A stretch of DNA of 64,000 nt from JAWKWH01 sp963669415 (GTDB taxonomy: Bacteria > Pseudomonadota > Alphaproteobacteria > Rhizobiales > Rhizobiaceae). Both the position numbers and the translations under genes were made by a program. This document shows positions 52,171 through 61,615 of the stretch, one piece after another. Within the stretch, counting starts at the first letter, position 1. Each line of letters opens with the position of its first letter. The notes under the pieces were generated by a model. The model saw nothing but the letters and a program-made list of their open reading frames with translations, was not told where the DNA came from and did not search any database. The stretch spans positions 1,302,001 through 1,366,000 of the forward strand of contig CAXXPS010000002.1 in NCBI GenBank assembly GCA_963669415.2, written 5' to 3'.

Positions 52171-53982
52171 CTAAAACACTGCCGCGCCGCAATCTGCCGC
52201 TTTGACGCGTTGCCTGAAACCTGCAAACAATTCGCGCCCAAAGCCGTACTGGTTGGAATCCTCATCCGGTTTGGGAGGCAGTCTCGACTCCAGCGTATCC
52301 AGCGCGACCTGGACCTCGAGTGTTCCGGCATCGGCGTCCAGCCTGACGATCTCGCCTTCACGAATCTTGCCGATGACCCCGCCGTCCACTGCTTCCGGCG
52401 TAACATGAATTGCCGCCGGCACCTTGCCCGATGCACCCGACATGCGACCGTCGGTAACCAGTGCAACCTTGAAACCGCGATCCTGCAAGATACCAAGATA
52501 CGGCGTCAGTTTATGCAATTCCGGCATGCCATTGGCGCTCGGACCCTGGCAGCGGACAATGACAACGCAATCGCGGTCCAGCACTCCGGTTTCAAAGGCC
52601 TGTTTCAACTCGTACTGATCGTCAAATATGATCGCCGGTGCTTCAACAACACGATTTTCAGGTTTGACCGCCGAAACCTTGATGATCGCTTTGCCAAGAT
52701 TGCCTTTCAGGAGCTTGAGACCCCCGGATTTCTGAAATGCCTGCGAAAAAGGAGTAACCACTTTGGCGTCGCCACTGGTTGACGGCGCAGGACGGCGTTC
52801 CACCGAGCCGGTCTCGCTCAATCGGGCCTCGATTGCATAATCCCTCAATCCGCCGCCCCAGACGGTCTCGACGTCTTCATGCAGAAGACCGGCATCCAGC
52901 AATTCGCGTATGACGAAGCCCAGTCCGCCGGCAGCATTGAAATGGTTCACATCGGCCAAACCGTTGGGATAAACGCGTGCAAGCAGTGGCACTAGGTCGG
53001 ATATGTCGGAGAAATCCTGCCAGGTCAGGTTGATCCCTGCAGCAGCGGCGATAGCGATCAGATGCATGGTGTGATTTGTCGATCCGCCGGTCGCGTTGAG
53101 CCCGATTACCGCATTCACAATTGAGCGTTCATCGACCATTTTGCCAACGGGCGTGTATTCATTGCCCAGCGCCGTTATCGCCAGTGCGCGCTTGGCCGCC
53201 TCATTGGTCAATGCTTCGCGCAACGGCGTGCCAGGATTGGCAAATGACGATCCTGGCGTGTGCAAGCCCATGAATTCCATAAGCATCTGATTGGAATTTG
53301 CAGTACCGTAGAAAGTGCAGGTACCCGGCCCGTGATAGGATTTGGATTCTGCCTCCAGCAGTTCCTCGCGTCCTACCTTGCCCTCTGCGTAAAGCTGTCT
53401 GATCCGCGCCTTTTCACTGTTTGGCAGGCCGGACGTCATGGGGCCGGCAGGGATGAAAACAGCAGGGAGATGACCAAATGTCAGCGCGGCGATCATCAAG
53501 CCCGGAACGATCTTGTCGCAGACACCAAGATAGACAGCTGCGTCAAACATGCCATGAGACAGGCCGACCGCCGCTGACATGGCGATGACATCTCGCGAAA
53601 ACAGCGATAGCTCCATGCCGGGCTGGCCTTGTGTAACCCCGTCGCACATGGCCGGCACGCCTCCAGCGACCTGTGCCACGCCGCCGGCCTGCCGCGCTGC
53701 CTGCTTGATCATATCGGGATAAGTCGCAAATGGCTGGTGCGCCGACAACATGTCGTTGTAAGCGGTAATGATGCCGAGATTGGGCACGGTGTCTCCCGCC
53801 AGGTCTGACTTGTCGGTCAGGCAAGCAGCAAATCCGTGCGCGAGATTGCCGCAGGACAGCGTTGTTCGTTTGGGACCACCTTCAGCAGCAAGCTCCAATC
53901 GCTCCAGATACGTGCTCCGGCTTTTTTTTGAGCGTTCGACAATTCGCGCCGTTATGGCTGCCAGTTCCGAATTGACGGTCAT
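52171..53982 (-). CDS. edd: Phosphogluconate dehydratase
   Basis: A 603-residue Fe-S dehydratase of the Entner-Doudoroff pathway (6-phosphogluconate to KDPG). It has the IlvD/Edd pattern: NLAHGFAACLTDKSDLAGDTVP, the Cys of PAMCDGVTQGQPGMELSL, YLGVCDKIVPGL, TGTxY-type TCTFYGTANSNQML, GSTNHTMHL and the C-terminal VTDGRMSGASGKVPAAIHV. Length (about 600) and the KTTLSCGNLAHG start separate Edd from the shorter dihydroxyacid dehydratase IlvD. It overlaps pgl by ATGA. The operon is zwf-pgl-edd; eda (KDPG aldolase) is not in the window. Confidence 0.96.
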   Translation of the reverse strand: MTVNSELAAITARIVERSKKSRSTYLERLELAAEGGPKRTTLSCGNLAHGFAACLTDKSDLAGDTVPNLGIITAYNDMLSAHQPFATYPDMIKQAARQAGGVAQVAGGVPAMCDGVTQGQPGMELSLFSRDVIAMSAAVGLSHGMFDAAVYLGVCDKIVPGLMIAALTFGHLPAVFIPAGPMTSGLPNSEKARIRQLYAEGKVGREELLEAESKSYHGPGTCTFYGTANSNQMLMEFMGLHTPGSSFANPGTPLREALTNEAAKRALAITALGNEYTPVGKMVDERSIVNAVIGLNATGGSTNHTMHLIAIAAAAGINLTWQDFSDISDLVPLLARVYPNGLADVNHFNAAGGLGFVIRELLDAGLLHEDVETVWGGGLRDYAIEARLSETGSVERRPAPSTSGDAKVVTPFSQAFQKSGGLKLLKGNLGKAIIKVSAVKPENRVVEAPAIIFDDQYELKQAFETGVLDRDCVVIVRCQGPSANGMPELHKLTPYLGILQDRGFKVALVTDGRMSGASGKVPAAIHVTPEAVDGGVIGKIREGEIVRLDADAGTLEVQVALDTLESRLPPKPDEDSNQYGFGRELFAGFRQRVKAADCGAAVF

Positions 53983-54686
53983 TTGTCTTCTCCAGGGGCC
54001 CAGTAAATGTCTGCGGGGTGTTTCAGGTTGTTCAATACAGAGCCGATCGGGGCCGATTTTCGTTCAGCGAGCACATCTGTCAGCAACAATCTCTTTTCTT
54101 CGCCCTCTATATGAAGGACCAAATGGCGCGCGGATGTCAGTATGCGCGAGGAAAGTGTCAGTCTCGGTTCGCCTGCTGTTGCGGACTGGACAGCCAAAAC
54201 CGCGCGGCTCTCATTTGGATCCAGCAGCGTCTCGAGATTGTCTGCATCGGCAAAGAACGACGCCGTATGACCATCTGTCCCCATTCCCAGAACAACAACG
54301 TCGAAGTGTTGCGGCAGCCTCGAAATCCGTTTGCTAGCGCGGTCTGCCGCACATTCAAAATCGTCACCATCAAACAGGCCGACAAATTTCGCCGCACCAG
54401 CATCAGCCATCAAAAAGTTCTGCCTGACCAATCGCTCGTTGGACCGCTTCGACGTCGGCGGAACAAATCTCTCATCGACGAGTGTGACCGTGACCACTTG
54501 CCAGTCCAGATGTTTTCGGGCCAGCGCCCGGAAAAATGTCGCCGGTGTCGAACCGCCGGAGACAGCGAGAACCGCCTCCCCATTCTTTTCGATTGCCCCA
54601 CGCAACCGGGAAGCTACCGCCTCGGCAAGTGCTGCGGCCAACAGGGATGGCGCATCAAACTCATACCATTCCGCTCTAGAGACCAT
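53979..54686 (-). CDS. pgl: 6-phosphogluconolactonase
   Basis: A 235-residue enzyme (DevB/SOL type) hydrolysing 6-phosphogluconolactone. Motifs: LAVSGGSTPATFFRAL, VTLVDERFVPPTSKRSNERLVRQ, VVLGMGTDGHTASFFAD, with the expected Asp-Glu-Arg and Gly-x-Asp-Gly-His active-site pieces. The ATG at 54686 overlaps the zwf stop (TAATG), so the longer open frame upstream is discarded. Middle gene of zwf-pgl-edd. Confidence 0.95.
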   Translation of the reverse strand: MVSRAEWYEFDAPSLLAAALAEAVASRLRGAIEKNGEAVLAVSGGSTPATFFRALARKHLDWQVVTVTLVDERFVPPTSKRSNERLVRQNFLMADAGAAKFVGLFDGDDFECAADRASKRISRLPQHFDVVVLGMGTDGHTASFFADADNLETLLDPNESRAVLAVQSATAGEPRLTLSSRILTSARHLVLHIEGEEKRLLLTDVLAERKSAPIGSVLNNLKHPADIYWAPGEDK

Positions 54687-56158
54687 TATTCGCTCTCGTG
54701 CCAGGTACGGCCATCCCGTTCGATCAGGGCGATTGACGCGGACGGACCCCATGTTCCGGAGGTATAACCGCGAACCTCCTGCCGGGATTCCACCCAGGCA
54801 GCGAGAATCGGGTCGACCCAGCGCCATGCTGCTTCCACCTCATCACGGCGCATGAACAGCGTTTGATTGCCGCGGATTACATCCATGATCAGACGTTCAT
54901 AAGCATCGGGATTGCGAACATCGAAGGCTTCGGCAAAGCTCATATCAAGAGGAACATGACGCAATCGCATACCGCCCGGGCCCGGATCCTTGATCATGAT
55001 CCATTGCTTGACGCCCTCGTCCGGCTGCAGACGAATGACCAGCTGATTTGCGTGAACCTGCCCGGCCGCGCTGCCGAAAATAGAATGCGGGATTGGCTTG
55101 AATTGAATGACGATTTCGGAGACACGTTGCGCCATGCGCTTGCCCGTTCGCAAGTAGAACGGCACTCCGGCCCAACGCCAGTTTTCCACCTCCGCCTTTA
55201 CGGCGACGAATGTCTCCGTATTGCTTTCACCGTTAGCCAGTTCTTCGATATAGCCGGCAACCGCGCCGTCTGGGGAAGCACCGGCCTGATATTGGCCGCG
55301 AACCGTCATTTTGGCGGCATTGTCGGTTCCAACCGGGGCCAGTGATCGTAGTACTTTCAGCTTCTCGTCGCGGACAGCGTCTGCGTCCATCGATGAGGGC
55401 GCCTCCATTGCCACAAGGCACAAAAGCTGAAGAATGTGATTTTGCACCATGTCCCGCAAGGCGCCGGCGCGGTCATAGTAACTGATCCGGCCCTCAAGCC
55501 CGACTGTCTCGGCTACCGTGATCTGCACATGGTCAATATGAGCAGAATTCCACAATGGCTCGAACAACGCATTGGCAAATCTCAGCGCCATCAGGTTCTG
55601 TACTGTTTCCTTGCCAAGATAGTGATCGATGCGGAAAATCTGGTTTTCATCGAATACCGAACCGATCGTGTCATTGAGCGCCAGCGCGCTGTCCAGATCG
55701 CGCCCGATCGGCTTCTCAACGACAATACGGGTGCTGTCGCTGATCAAGCCGTTCTGTTGAATATGATTGCAGAAATCCCCGAAAAGCGACGGTCCAACTG
55801 CCAAATAAAATGCCCTACAACTGCTGCTTTCGCCGATCTCCGACTTCAAACCGGCAAATCCATCGCCGGATTTGGCATCGACCGGTACATATGACAGCCG
55901 GTTGAGAAAGTTTGACAGGCCATCGCTGTCGATTTCGTTGTGGTCGAGGTGGTCGCGCAATGCCTTTTCGGCAAATTTGCGGTAGTCCTCACTACTCATG
56001 GCGGAGCGGGAAGCGCCGATGATGCGGGTTGGCTCCGTAAACTGTCCGGCTTGCTGGCGATGATATAGTGCAGGCAGAAGTTTGCGCTCAGCGAGATCGC
56101 CGGTTGCGCCGAATATGACAAAATCGAACGGATTGACCGGTATGATTTGGCTTGACAT
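54686..56158 (-). CDS. zwf: Glucose-6-phosphate 1-dehydrogenase
   Basis: A 490-residue dehydrogenase that begins the Entner-Doudoroff/pentose phosphate route. NADP-binding FVIFGATGDLAERKLLPALY near residue 12, active site RIDHYLGKETVQNLM (conserved His), VEKPIGRDLDSA, and the C-terminal MRRDEVEAAWRWVDPI. Length as expected. First gene of the three-gene operon; no clear HexR-type site was recognised upstream. Confidence 0.97.
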   Translation of the reverse strand: MSSQIIPVNPFDFVIFGATGDLAERKLLPALYHRQQAGQFTEPTRIIGASRSAMSSEDYRKFAEKALRDHLDHNEIDSDGLSNFLNRLSYVPVDAKSGDGFAGLKSEIGESSSCRAFYLAVGPSLFGDFCNHIQQNGLISDSTRIVVEKPIGRDLDSALALNDTIGSVFDENQIFRIDHYLGKETVQNLMALRFANALFEPLWNSAHIDHVQITVAETVGLEGRISYYDRAGALRDMVQNHILQLLCLVAMEAPSSMDADAVRDEKLKVLRSLAPVGTDNAAKMTVRGQYQAGASPDGAVAGYIEELANGESNTETFVAVKAEVENWRWAGVPFYLRTGKRMAQRVSEIVIQFKPIPHSIFGSAAGQVHANQLVIRLQPDEGVKQWIMIKDPGPGGMRLRHVPLDMSFAEAFDVRNPDAYERLIMDVIRGNQTLFMRRDEVEAAWRWVDPILAAWVESRQEVRGYTSGTWGPSASIALIERDGRTWHESE

Positions 56159-56316
56159 TAGCTGGGTCCGAATTTTGACGGTGCTATAATCTAATCGATT
56201 TAAAAAAGCCAGTGCATTGATGTCACACCTTTGCGGTTGCGGCCTTTGCCGCTAGGGATAAAGTGGTATCGTCCGTCCTCTTCCGGTCGTAACATCAAGA
56301 AATCGAGGCCTCGCCC

Positions 56317-57792
56317 ATGGGCATGCACATATCGCAAACAATCGCCGAAGGCGCTGCTTTCATGCAATTCATTGACGGCAAATCCGTCGAGGCCGAGACG
56401 GGTAAGCGTATTGATGTCGCTTGCCCATCTGATGGTAAAATATTCGCCTCAATTCCTGCGTCCGGTCCAGCCGAAGTCGACCTGGCAGTTCGCACCGCAC
56501 GGAAGGCATTTGATGAAGGACCCTGGAGCCGGATGCCGGCGTTTGAACGTGGACGGATCCTGACGCGCCTGTTTCAACTGGTGGAGAAAAATGGCGCCGA
56601 ACTCGCTGCGCTCGAATCGCGCGATACCGGCAAGCCGATCCGGCAGGGCAAAGCCGATGTTGTGGCGACCTGCCGCTACTATGAATTCTATGGCGGGGCG
56701 GGTGACAAAATACATGGAGACACCATCCCGTTTCTGGATGGATATACCGCTTTGACACTCCGCGAACCTCATGGCGTCGTTGCCGGCATTATCCCTTGGA
56801 ACTATCCGTTGCAGATTGGCGCCCGGGTGATCGGTGCGGCGCTGGCAATGGGCAACACGCTGGTGGTCAAACCGGCAGAAGATGCCTCGCTGACCACGCT
56901 GCGGATGGCAGAACTGGCATTGGAAGCCGGCCTGCCGGAAGGGGTGTTGAATGTGGTGACCGGATTGGGCGCTGAAGCGGGTGCGGCGCTTTCCGCCCAT
57001 CCAGGCGTCGACTATGTCACTTTCACCGGTTCGCCGCTGACCGGTACTGCCATCCAATCGGCTGCGGCGGTTAATAATCGCGGTGTCACCATGGAACTGG
57101 GGGGCAAATCGCCGCAAATCGTTTTTGCCGACGCCGATATCGAAGCGGCATTGCCGGTTTTGGTCAATGCAATCATTCAGAATGGCGGGCAAACCTGCTC
57201 GGCAGGCAGCCGGGTGTTGATCGAAGCGGCAATTTACAGCGAAGTTGCCGGCGAATTGGCCAAACGATTTTCAGATCTTGTCGCCGGACCGCATTTCTCC
57301 GATCTCGATCTCGGGGCGCTGATAAATGTCAAACAGCAAGAGCGGGTTACCGGATTTGTTGCCGCAGCCAGGGAAGCGGATATCGAAATACTCGCCGAAG
57401 GAAAAGTTGCGTCCGATGCGCCCGAAGGTGGGTACTATCAACCTGCGACGCTGTTTGGCTCCGTCGATCCGAATGCCGCGATCGCGCAAGAGGAAGTATT
57501 CGGACCCGTATTGTCACTTTTTCCATTTGAGGACGAAGCTGCAGCGATCCGTCTGGCAAATGACAGTGAGTTTGGCCTGGTAGCAGGCGTATGGACCAAG
57601 GACGGCGCACGCCAGCACCGGGTAGCCAAGGCCGTGAGAGCCGGTCAGGTTTTTGTCAATGGATATGGCGCCGGCGGGGGTATTGAACTGCCGTTCGGCG
57701 GCTTCAAGAAATCCGGTCATGGCCGGGAAAAAGGTTTTGAGGCGCTCTATGATATGAGTGCAACCAAAACCATTGTCTTCAATCACGGCTGA
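56317..57792 (+). CDS. NAD(P)-dependent aldehyde dehydrogenase (betaine-aldehyde-dehydrogenase-like)
   Basis: A 491-residue non-acylating aldehyde dehydrogenase. GIIPWNYPLQIGARVIGAAL, catalytic Glu in GVTMELGGKSPQIVF, catalytic Cys in IQNGGQTCSAGSRV, EEVFGPVLSLFPF and PFGGFKKSGHGREKG are all in place. Substrates of this branch include betaine aldehyde, aminoaldehydes and hydroxy-aldehydes. ATG at 56317 used; in-frame ATGs at 56323 and 56362 are alternatives, the last fitting most relatives (MQFIDGKSVE). Followed by an SDR and a permease on the same strand, probably one operon for oxidation of an alcohol/aldehyde. Confidence 0.9.
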   Translation: MGMHISQTIAEGAAFMQFIDGKSVEAETGKRIDVACPSDGKIFASIPASGPAEVDLAVRTARKAFDEGPWSRMPAFERGRILTRLFQLVEKNGAELAALESRDTGKPIRQGKADVVATCRYYEFYGGAGDKIHGDTIPFLDGYTALTLREPHGVVAGIIPWNYPLQIGARVIGAALAMGNTLVVKPAEDASLTTLRMAELALEAGLPEGVLNVVTGLGAEAGAALSAHPGVDYVTFTGSPLTGTAIQSAAAVNNRGVTMELGGKSPQIVFADADIEAALPVLVNAIIQNGGQTCSAGSRVLIEAAIYSEVAGELAKRFSDLVAGPHFSDLDLGALINVKQQERVTGFVAAAREADIEILAEGKVASDAPEGGYYQPATLFGSVDPNAAIAQEEVFGPVLSLFPFEDEAAAIRLANDSEFGLVAGVWTKDGARQHRVAKAVRAGQVFVNGYGAGGGIELPFGGFKKSGHGREKGFEALYDMSATKTIVFNHG

Positions 57793-57818
57793 ATGCCTCT
57801 ACTGTATCGGGAGAAATC

Positions 57819-58568
57819 ATGGGACGCCTTGCAAACAAAACGGCGATCATTACGGGTGCGGCATCCGGATTTGGAGAAGGGATGGCGAAGCGTTTTGCCG
57901 AAGAAGGGGCCAAAATAGTAGTTGCCGATCTCAACACCAAGGACGCTGAGCGCGTAGCTGCCGAAATCGGCGATGCCGCGGTTGCGATATCGGCCGACGT
58001 CTCCAACAACGATGACATTCAAGCAGCTGTTCATGCCGCGATGGAGATGTCCGGACGTGTTGACATTATGGTCAACAATGCCGGATTCACGCATCGAAAT
58101 GGTCCGCTTGCAGAAGTCGACGAGAACACATTTGACCTGATCTATGCAGTCAATATGAAGGCAATCTATCATGCCACTCTCGCGGTTGAACCGATCATGG
58201 AGCGTCAGGGAGGAGGCGTCATCATCAACACCGCGTCGACTGCCGGCCTGCGTCCAAGACCCGGCCTGACGTGGTACAACGCGTCAAAGGGCTGGGCGGT
58301 CACAGCAACGAAATCGATGGCCGTGGAATTGGCGCCAAAGAACATCCGCGTCAATTGCCTGTGTCCGGTTGCGGGCGAAACCGGCATGCTGGCTCAGTTC
58401 ATGGGCGAGGACACGCCTGAAATCCGCGAGAAATTCAAATCGGTCATTCCGCTCGGACGTTTCTCCACCCCGCTCGATATTGCCAATGCCGCCTTGTGGC
58501 TGGCGTCGGATGAATCCGAATTCATCACCGGCATTGCACTTGAGGTTGATGGCGGGCGCTGCGTCTGA
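57819..58568 (+). CDS. Short-chain dehydrogenase/reductase (SDR)
   Basis: A 249-residue classical SDR: GAASGFGEGMAKRFAEEG cofactor site, NNAG, catalytic Ser region NTASTAGLRP, YNASKGW (Tyr/Lys), and TGIALEVDGGRC at the C-terminus. It begins 26 bases after the aldehyde dehydrogenase. The two enzymes could oxidise an alcohol to an acid in sequence. Confidence 0.92.
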   Translation: MGRLANKTAIITGAASGFGEGMAKRFAEEGAKIVVADLNTKDAERVAAEIGDAAVAISADVSNNDDIQAAVHAAMEMSGRVDIMVNNAGFTHRNGPLAEVDENTFDLIYAVNMKAIYHATLAVEPIMERQGGGVIINTASTAGLRPRPGLTWYNASKGWAVTATKSMAVELAPKNIRVNCLCPVAGETGMLAQFMGEDTPEIREKFKSVIPLGRFSTPLDIANAALWLASDESEFITGIALEVDGGRCV

Positions 58569-58609
58569 TCAGATAATCGTATGATTCTATTCATTCATTG
58601 CGAACTGGC

Positions 58610-60379
58610 ATGACCGGCGAGCAGCTATTTTTGTTCAGCCTGCTTGGCTTGATGTTCGCCATGCTTGTCTGGGGGCGAGTTCGCTATGATCTGGTCGGTT
58701 TCGCTACGCTGATCATCGCGGTCGTTGGCGGTGCGGTCGATCCTCACGATGCATTCAAGGGTTTTGGGCACGAAGCCGTCATTATCATTGCGCTCGTACT
58801 CGTGGCTTCGAGGGCGCTGATCAATTCCGGCGCAGTTGAATTGCTGGCCGGGTTTGTCGTTTCCGCAGAGCGCACCTTGCCGACACATATCTCGATCATG
58901 GCTGTTGCCGGCGCGGCGCTATCGGCGGTCATCAATAATGTCGCGGCTCTTGTCATCCTGATGACACTGGATATGGAGGCCGCGCAGAAAGCCAAGCGGG
59001 CGATTTCACTGTCGCTGATGCCATTGTCATTTGCCACGATCCTTGGCGGCATGATCACCATGATCGGTACACCGCCAAATATCGTCATCGCGCAATACCG
59101 CACCGGAGTGGCCGGTGAGCCGTTCGCCATGTTCGATTTTGCACCTGTCGGATTGATTTGCGCTGCAATCGGCATCGCATTCGTCGCGACGATCGGTTGG
59201 CGGCTGATACCTCAGCGAGGTCCGGCGACTGTCGGCACGTCGGATGATGATCCACGTTTTCTGGCCGAAGCGAAGGTCACTGACAAATCCACTTCGATTG
59301 GCAAGACGCCCCGGGAACTTTACGACCTGGCTGAAGAGCATGACATTCTGATTGCCGGCTTGGTGCGGCGGGGAAAGCGATTGCGGGGGTTTGCCGCAAA
59401 CGAGGAAATTCGCAAAGGCGATTTTCTCGTTCTGGAGGGCCATGCAAAGGCGATCGAAACGTTTTCGGGCGCAGCGAAGCTGCAATTTGCCGGGGCAGAG
59501 AAACATGGCGGCATGACCGGCAAATCGCTGAAGATGGTCGAGGTGGTTGTCACAGACTCCTCACGCATCAGCGGCCGCACCGCCTGGGACCTTCGGCTGC
59601 TCTATCGCCGGGGCGTAACGCTGCTCGGAATCTCTCGTGAAGGTCGGCGTATCAGTGACCGGGTGCGTAAAACAACAGTCAAGACGGGTGACGTGTTGTT
59701 GCTCATGGGCACGGAAACCCGCGTAGCCGACACGATCGAATGGTTGAGTGTTCTGCCGATCGCAGATCGCCACCACCCGGTGATTCAGCGCTCGAAGGCC
59801 TTTATGGCCATTGGGCTGTTCGCTGCCGCAATCGGGCTTTCGGTGCTTGGCTTGGTCGACCTGCCGATCGCACTTGCAGGTGCCGTTGGAATCTATGCCA
59901 TGCTCAACATAATCGGACCGAAGGAGGTCTACGAATCGGTTGAGTGGCCGGTGATTGTGTTGCTTGCTTCGCTTATTCCGCTCGGCGCGGCGCTGGAGGA
60001 AAACGGCGGAACAAAGCTCATCGCCGATGGCATTGTTTCGCTTTCCGGTGGCCTGCCATCCTGGGCAATTCTGACCATCATCATCATAGTCACCATGACG
60101 CTCTCGGATTTTCTAAACAATGTTGCGACTGCGTTGATTGCTGCTCCCGTCGCTGTCGAAGTGGCCGGAGCGCTCAACGTATCGTCGGATCCGTTTCTCA
60201 TGGGGGTTGCCGTCGCTGCTTCATGTGCTTTTCTGACGCCGATTGGGCACAAGAACAACACGATCATCTTGGGACCGGGCAATTATCACTTCGGTGATTA
60301 TTGGCGCATGGGATTGCCGCTTGAGATCATTATTATCGTCGTGTCGGTTCCGTCGATCCTGTTTTTCTGGCCGCTGTAA
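58610..60379 (+). CDS. SLC13-family permease with RCK (TrkA-C) domains
   Basis: A 589-residue inner-membrane transporter. Helical halves at residues 1 to about 185 and about 385-589 flank a soluble insert with two RCK_C-type domains (DLAEEHDILIAGLVRRGKRLRG, GDFLVLEGHAKAI; then DLRLLYRRGVTLLGISREGR, GDVLLLMGTETRVADTI). Hallmarks of the divalent-anion symporter fold are INNVAALVILM, the mirrored LNNVATALIAAPVAVE, and GTPPNIVIAQYRTG. Members carry citrate, sulfate or other anions. ATG at 58610 rather than the TTG at 58598. Probably feeds the preceding two enzymes. Confidence 0.9.
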   Translation: MTGEQLFLFSLLGLMFAMLVWGRVRYDLVGFATLIIAVVGGAVDPHDAFKGFGHEAVIIIALVLVASRALINSGAVELLAGFVVSAERTLPTHISIMAVAGAALSAVINNVAALVILMTLDMEAAQKAKRAISLSLMPLSFATILGGMITMIGTPPNIVIAQYRTGVAGEPFAMFDFAPVGLICAAIGIAFVATIGWRLIPQRGPATVGTSDDDPRFLAEAKVTDKSTSIGKTPRELYDLAEEHDILIAGLVRRGKRLRGFAANEEIRKGDFLVLEGHAKAIETFSGAAKLQFAGAEKHGGMTGKSLKMVEVVVTDSSRISGRTAWDLRLLYRRGVTLLGISREGRRISDRVRKTTVKTGDVLLLMGTETRVADTIEWLSVLPIADRHHPVIQRSKAFMAIGLFAAAIGLSVLGLVDLPIALAGAVGIYAMLNIIGPKEVYESVEWPVIVLLASLIPLGAALEENGGTKLIADGIVSLSGGLPSWAILTIIIIVTMTLSDFLNNVATALIAAPVAVEVAGALNVSSDPFLMGVAVAASCAFLTPIGHKNNTIILGPGNYHFGDYWRMGLPLEIIIIVVSVPSILFFWPL

Positions 60380-60474
60380 ACGATCTTGCCGGTGAATAAC
60401 CTGTTGCGGTAACGCTTTGTTGTGCGGAATTTGCTAGATTATACGCAGACACCGAACAGGTGATGGAGACCAAA

Positions 60475-61599
60475 ATGGCATCTGTCGCGATAACCGGAAG
60501 CGGCGTATTCACCCCGGAAAAATCCATTTCAAACGCTGAGCTTGTCGAAGCGTTCAATGCATATGCCACAAAACAAAATAAGATTTTTGCCGACGAGATT
60601 GAGGCTGGAGCACGTGAGCCGGTTCCGATGTCTAGCGAGGAATTCATCTTCAAGGCTTCGGGCATCGAGCGTCGCTTTGTACTCGACAAAAAGGGTGTAC
60701 TCGATCCAGAGCGAATGTACCCCCAACTGCCTGAGCGTGACGAAGAAGACTTGTCATTCATGGCCGAAATGGCGATTGACGCGGCAAGCAAGGCGCTGAA
60801 GCAGTCTGGCAGATCAGCCAGAGACATCGACGCTGTCATCTGTGCAGCGTCGAACCATGAACGCGCCTATCCCGCGATCGCCATCGAGGTTCAGCAGGCA
60901 CTCGGCATTTCCGGTTTCGCATTTGACATGAATGTCGCCTGCTCGTCGGCGACATTCGGCATTCAGGCCGCGCGGGACATGATCCGAGGCGGCAATGCAC
61001 GCGCCATATTGATGGTCAATCCCGAAATCTGTTCGGGACACCTGGAGTGGCGTGACCGGGATTGCCACTTCATTTTTGGTGATGTTTGCACGGCGGTGAT
61101 TCTGGAACCATCCGATGCTGCCGCCAATGGCGGGTTTGAGATACTTTCCACCCGGCTGGTGACAGAATTCTCCAATAACATCCGCAACAACAACGGTTTC
61201 CTGCGCCGAACGCGCGATGGTCACATGGATGACCGCCGCGACATGCTGTTTCACCAGGAAGGCCGTAAAGTGTTCAAACAGGTGGTACCAATGGTGGCAG
61301 AGTTGATGCTGTCGCATCTTGCAGACGAAGGCATTGACGCCAAGGATGTCAAGCGCTTGTGGCTGCATCAGGCCAACAAGATGATGAATGACATGATTGG
61401 CGCCAAAGTGATGGGCAGGACGCCGGAGCCACATGAGCAACCGAACATTCTCCAGGATTACGCCAACACCTCATCGGCGGGATCGATTATCGCATTCTCA
61501 CATTACTCCGACGATATGGCGCCGGGGGATATCGGTGTGATTTGCTCTTTTGGAGCAGGTTATTCTGCCGGCAGCGTGATCGTTCGCAAACTGGGCTGA
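60475..61599 (+). CDS. Beta-ketoacyl-ACP synthase III-like protein
   Basis: A 374-residue thiolase-fold condensing enzyme of the KAS III type. Catalytic Cys in NVACSSATFG, His in WLHQANKMMNDM and Asn in YANTSSAGSIIA. It is longer than FabH (about 320) by an insertion near residue 30-75 (NKIFADEIEAGAREPVPMSSEEF), as in the branch often annotated as beta-ketoacyl-ACP synthase III without a role in fatty-acid initiation. ATG at 60475 follows GATGGAGACC. Convergent with the Fe-S protein downstream. Confidence 0.88.
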   Translation: MASVAITGSGVFTPEKSISNAELVEAFNAYATKQNKIFADEIEAGAREPVPMSSEEFIFKASGIERRFVLDKKGVLDPERMYPQLPERDEEDLSFMAEMAIDAASKALKQSGRSARDIDAVICAASNHERAYPAIAIEVQQALGISGFAFDMNVACSSATFGIQAARDMIRGGNARAILMVNPEICSGHLEWRDRDCHFIFGDVCTAVILEPSDAAANGGFEILSTRLVTEFSNNIRNNNGFLRRTRDGHMDDRRDMLFHQEGRKVFKQVVPMVAELMLSHLADEGIDAKDVKRLWLHQANKMMNDMIGAKVMGRTPEPHEQPNILQDYANTSSAGSIIAFSHYSDDMAPGDIGVICSFGAGYSAGSVIVRKLG

Positions 61600-61615
61600 G
61601 CCTGGGGCAAACTTT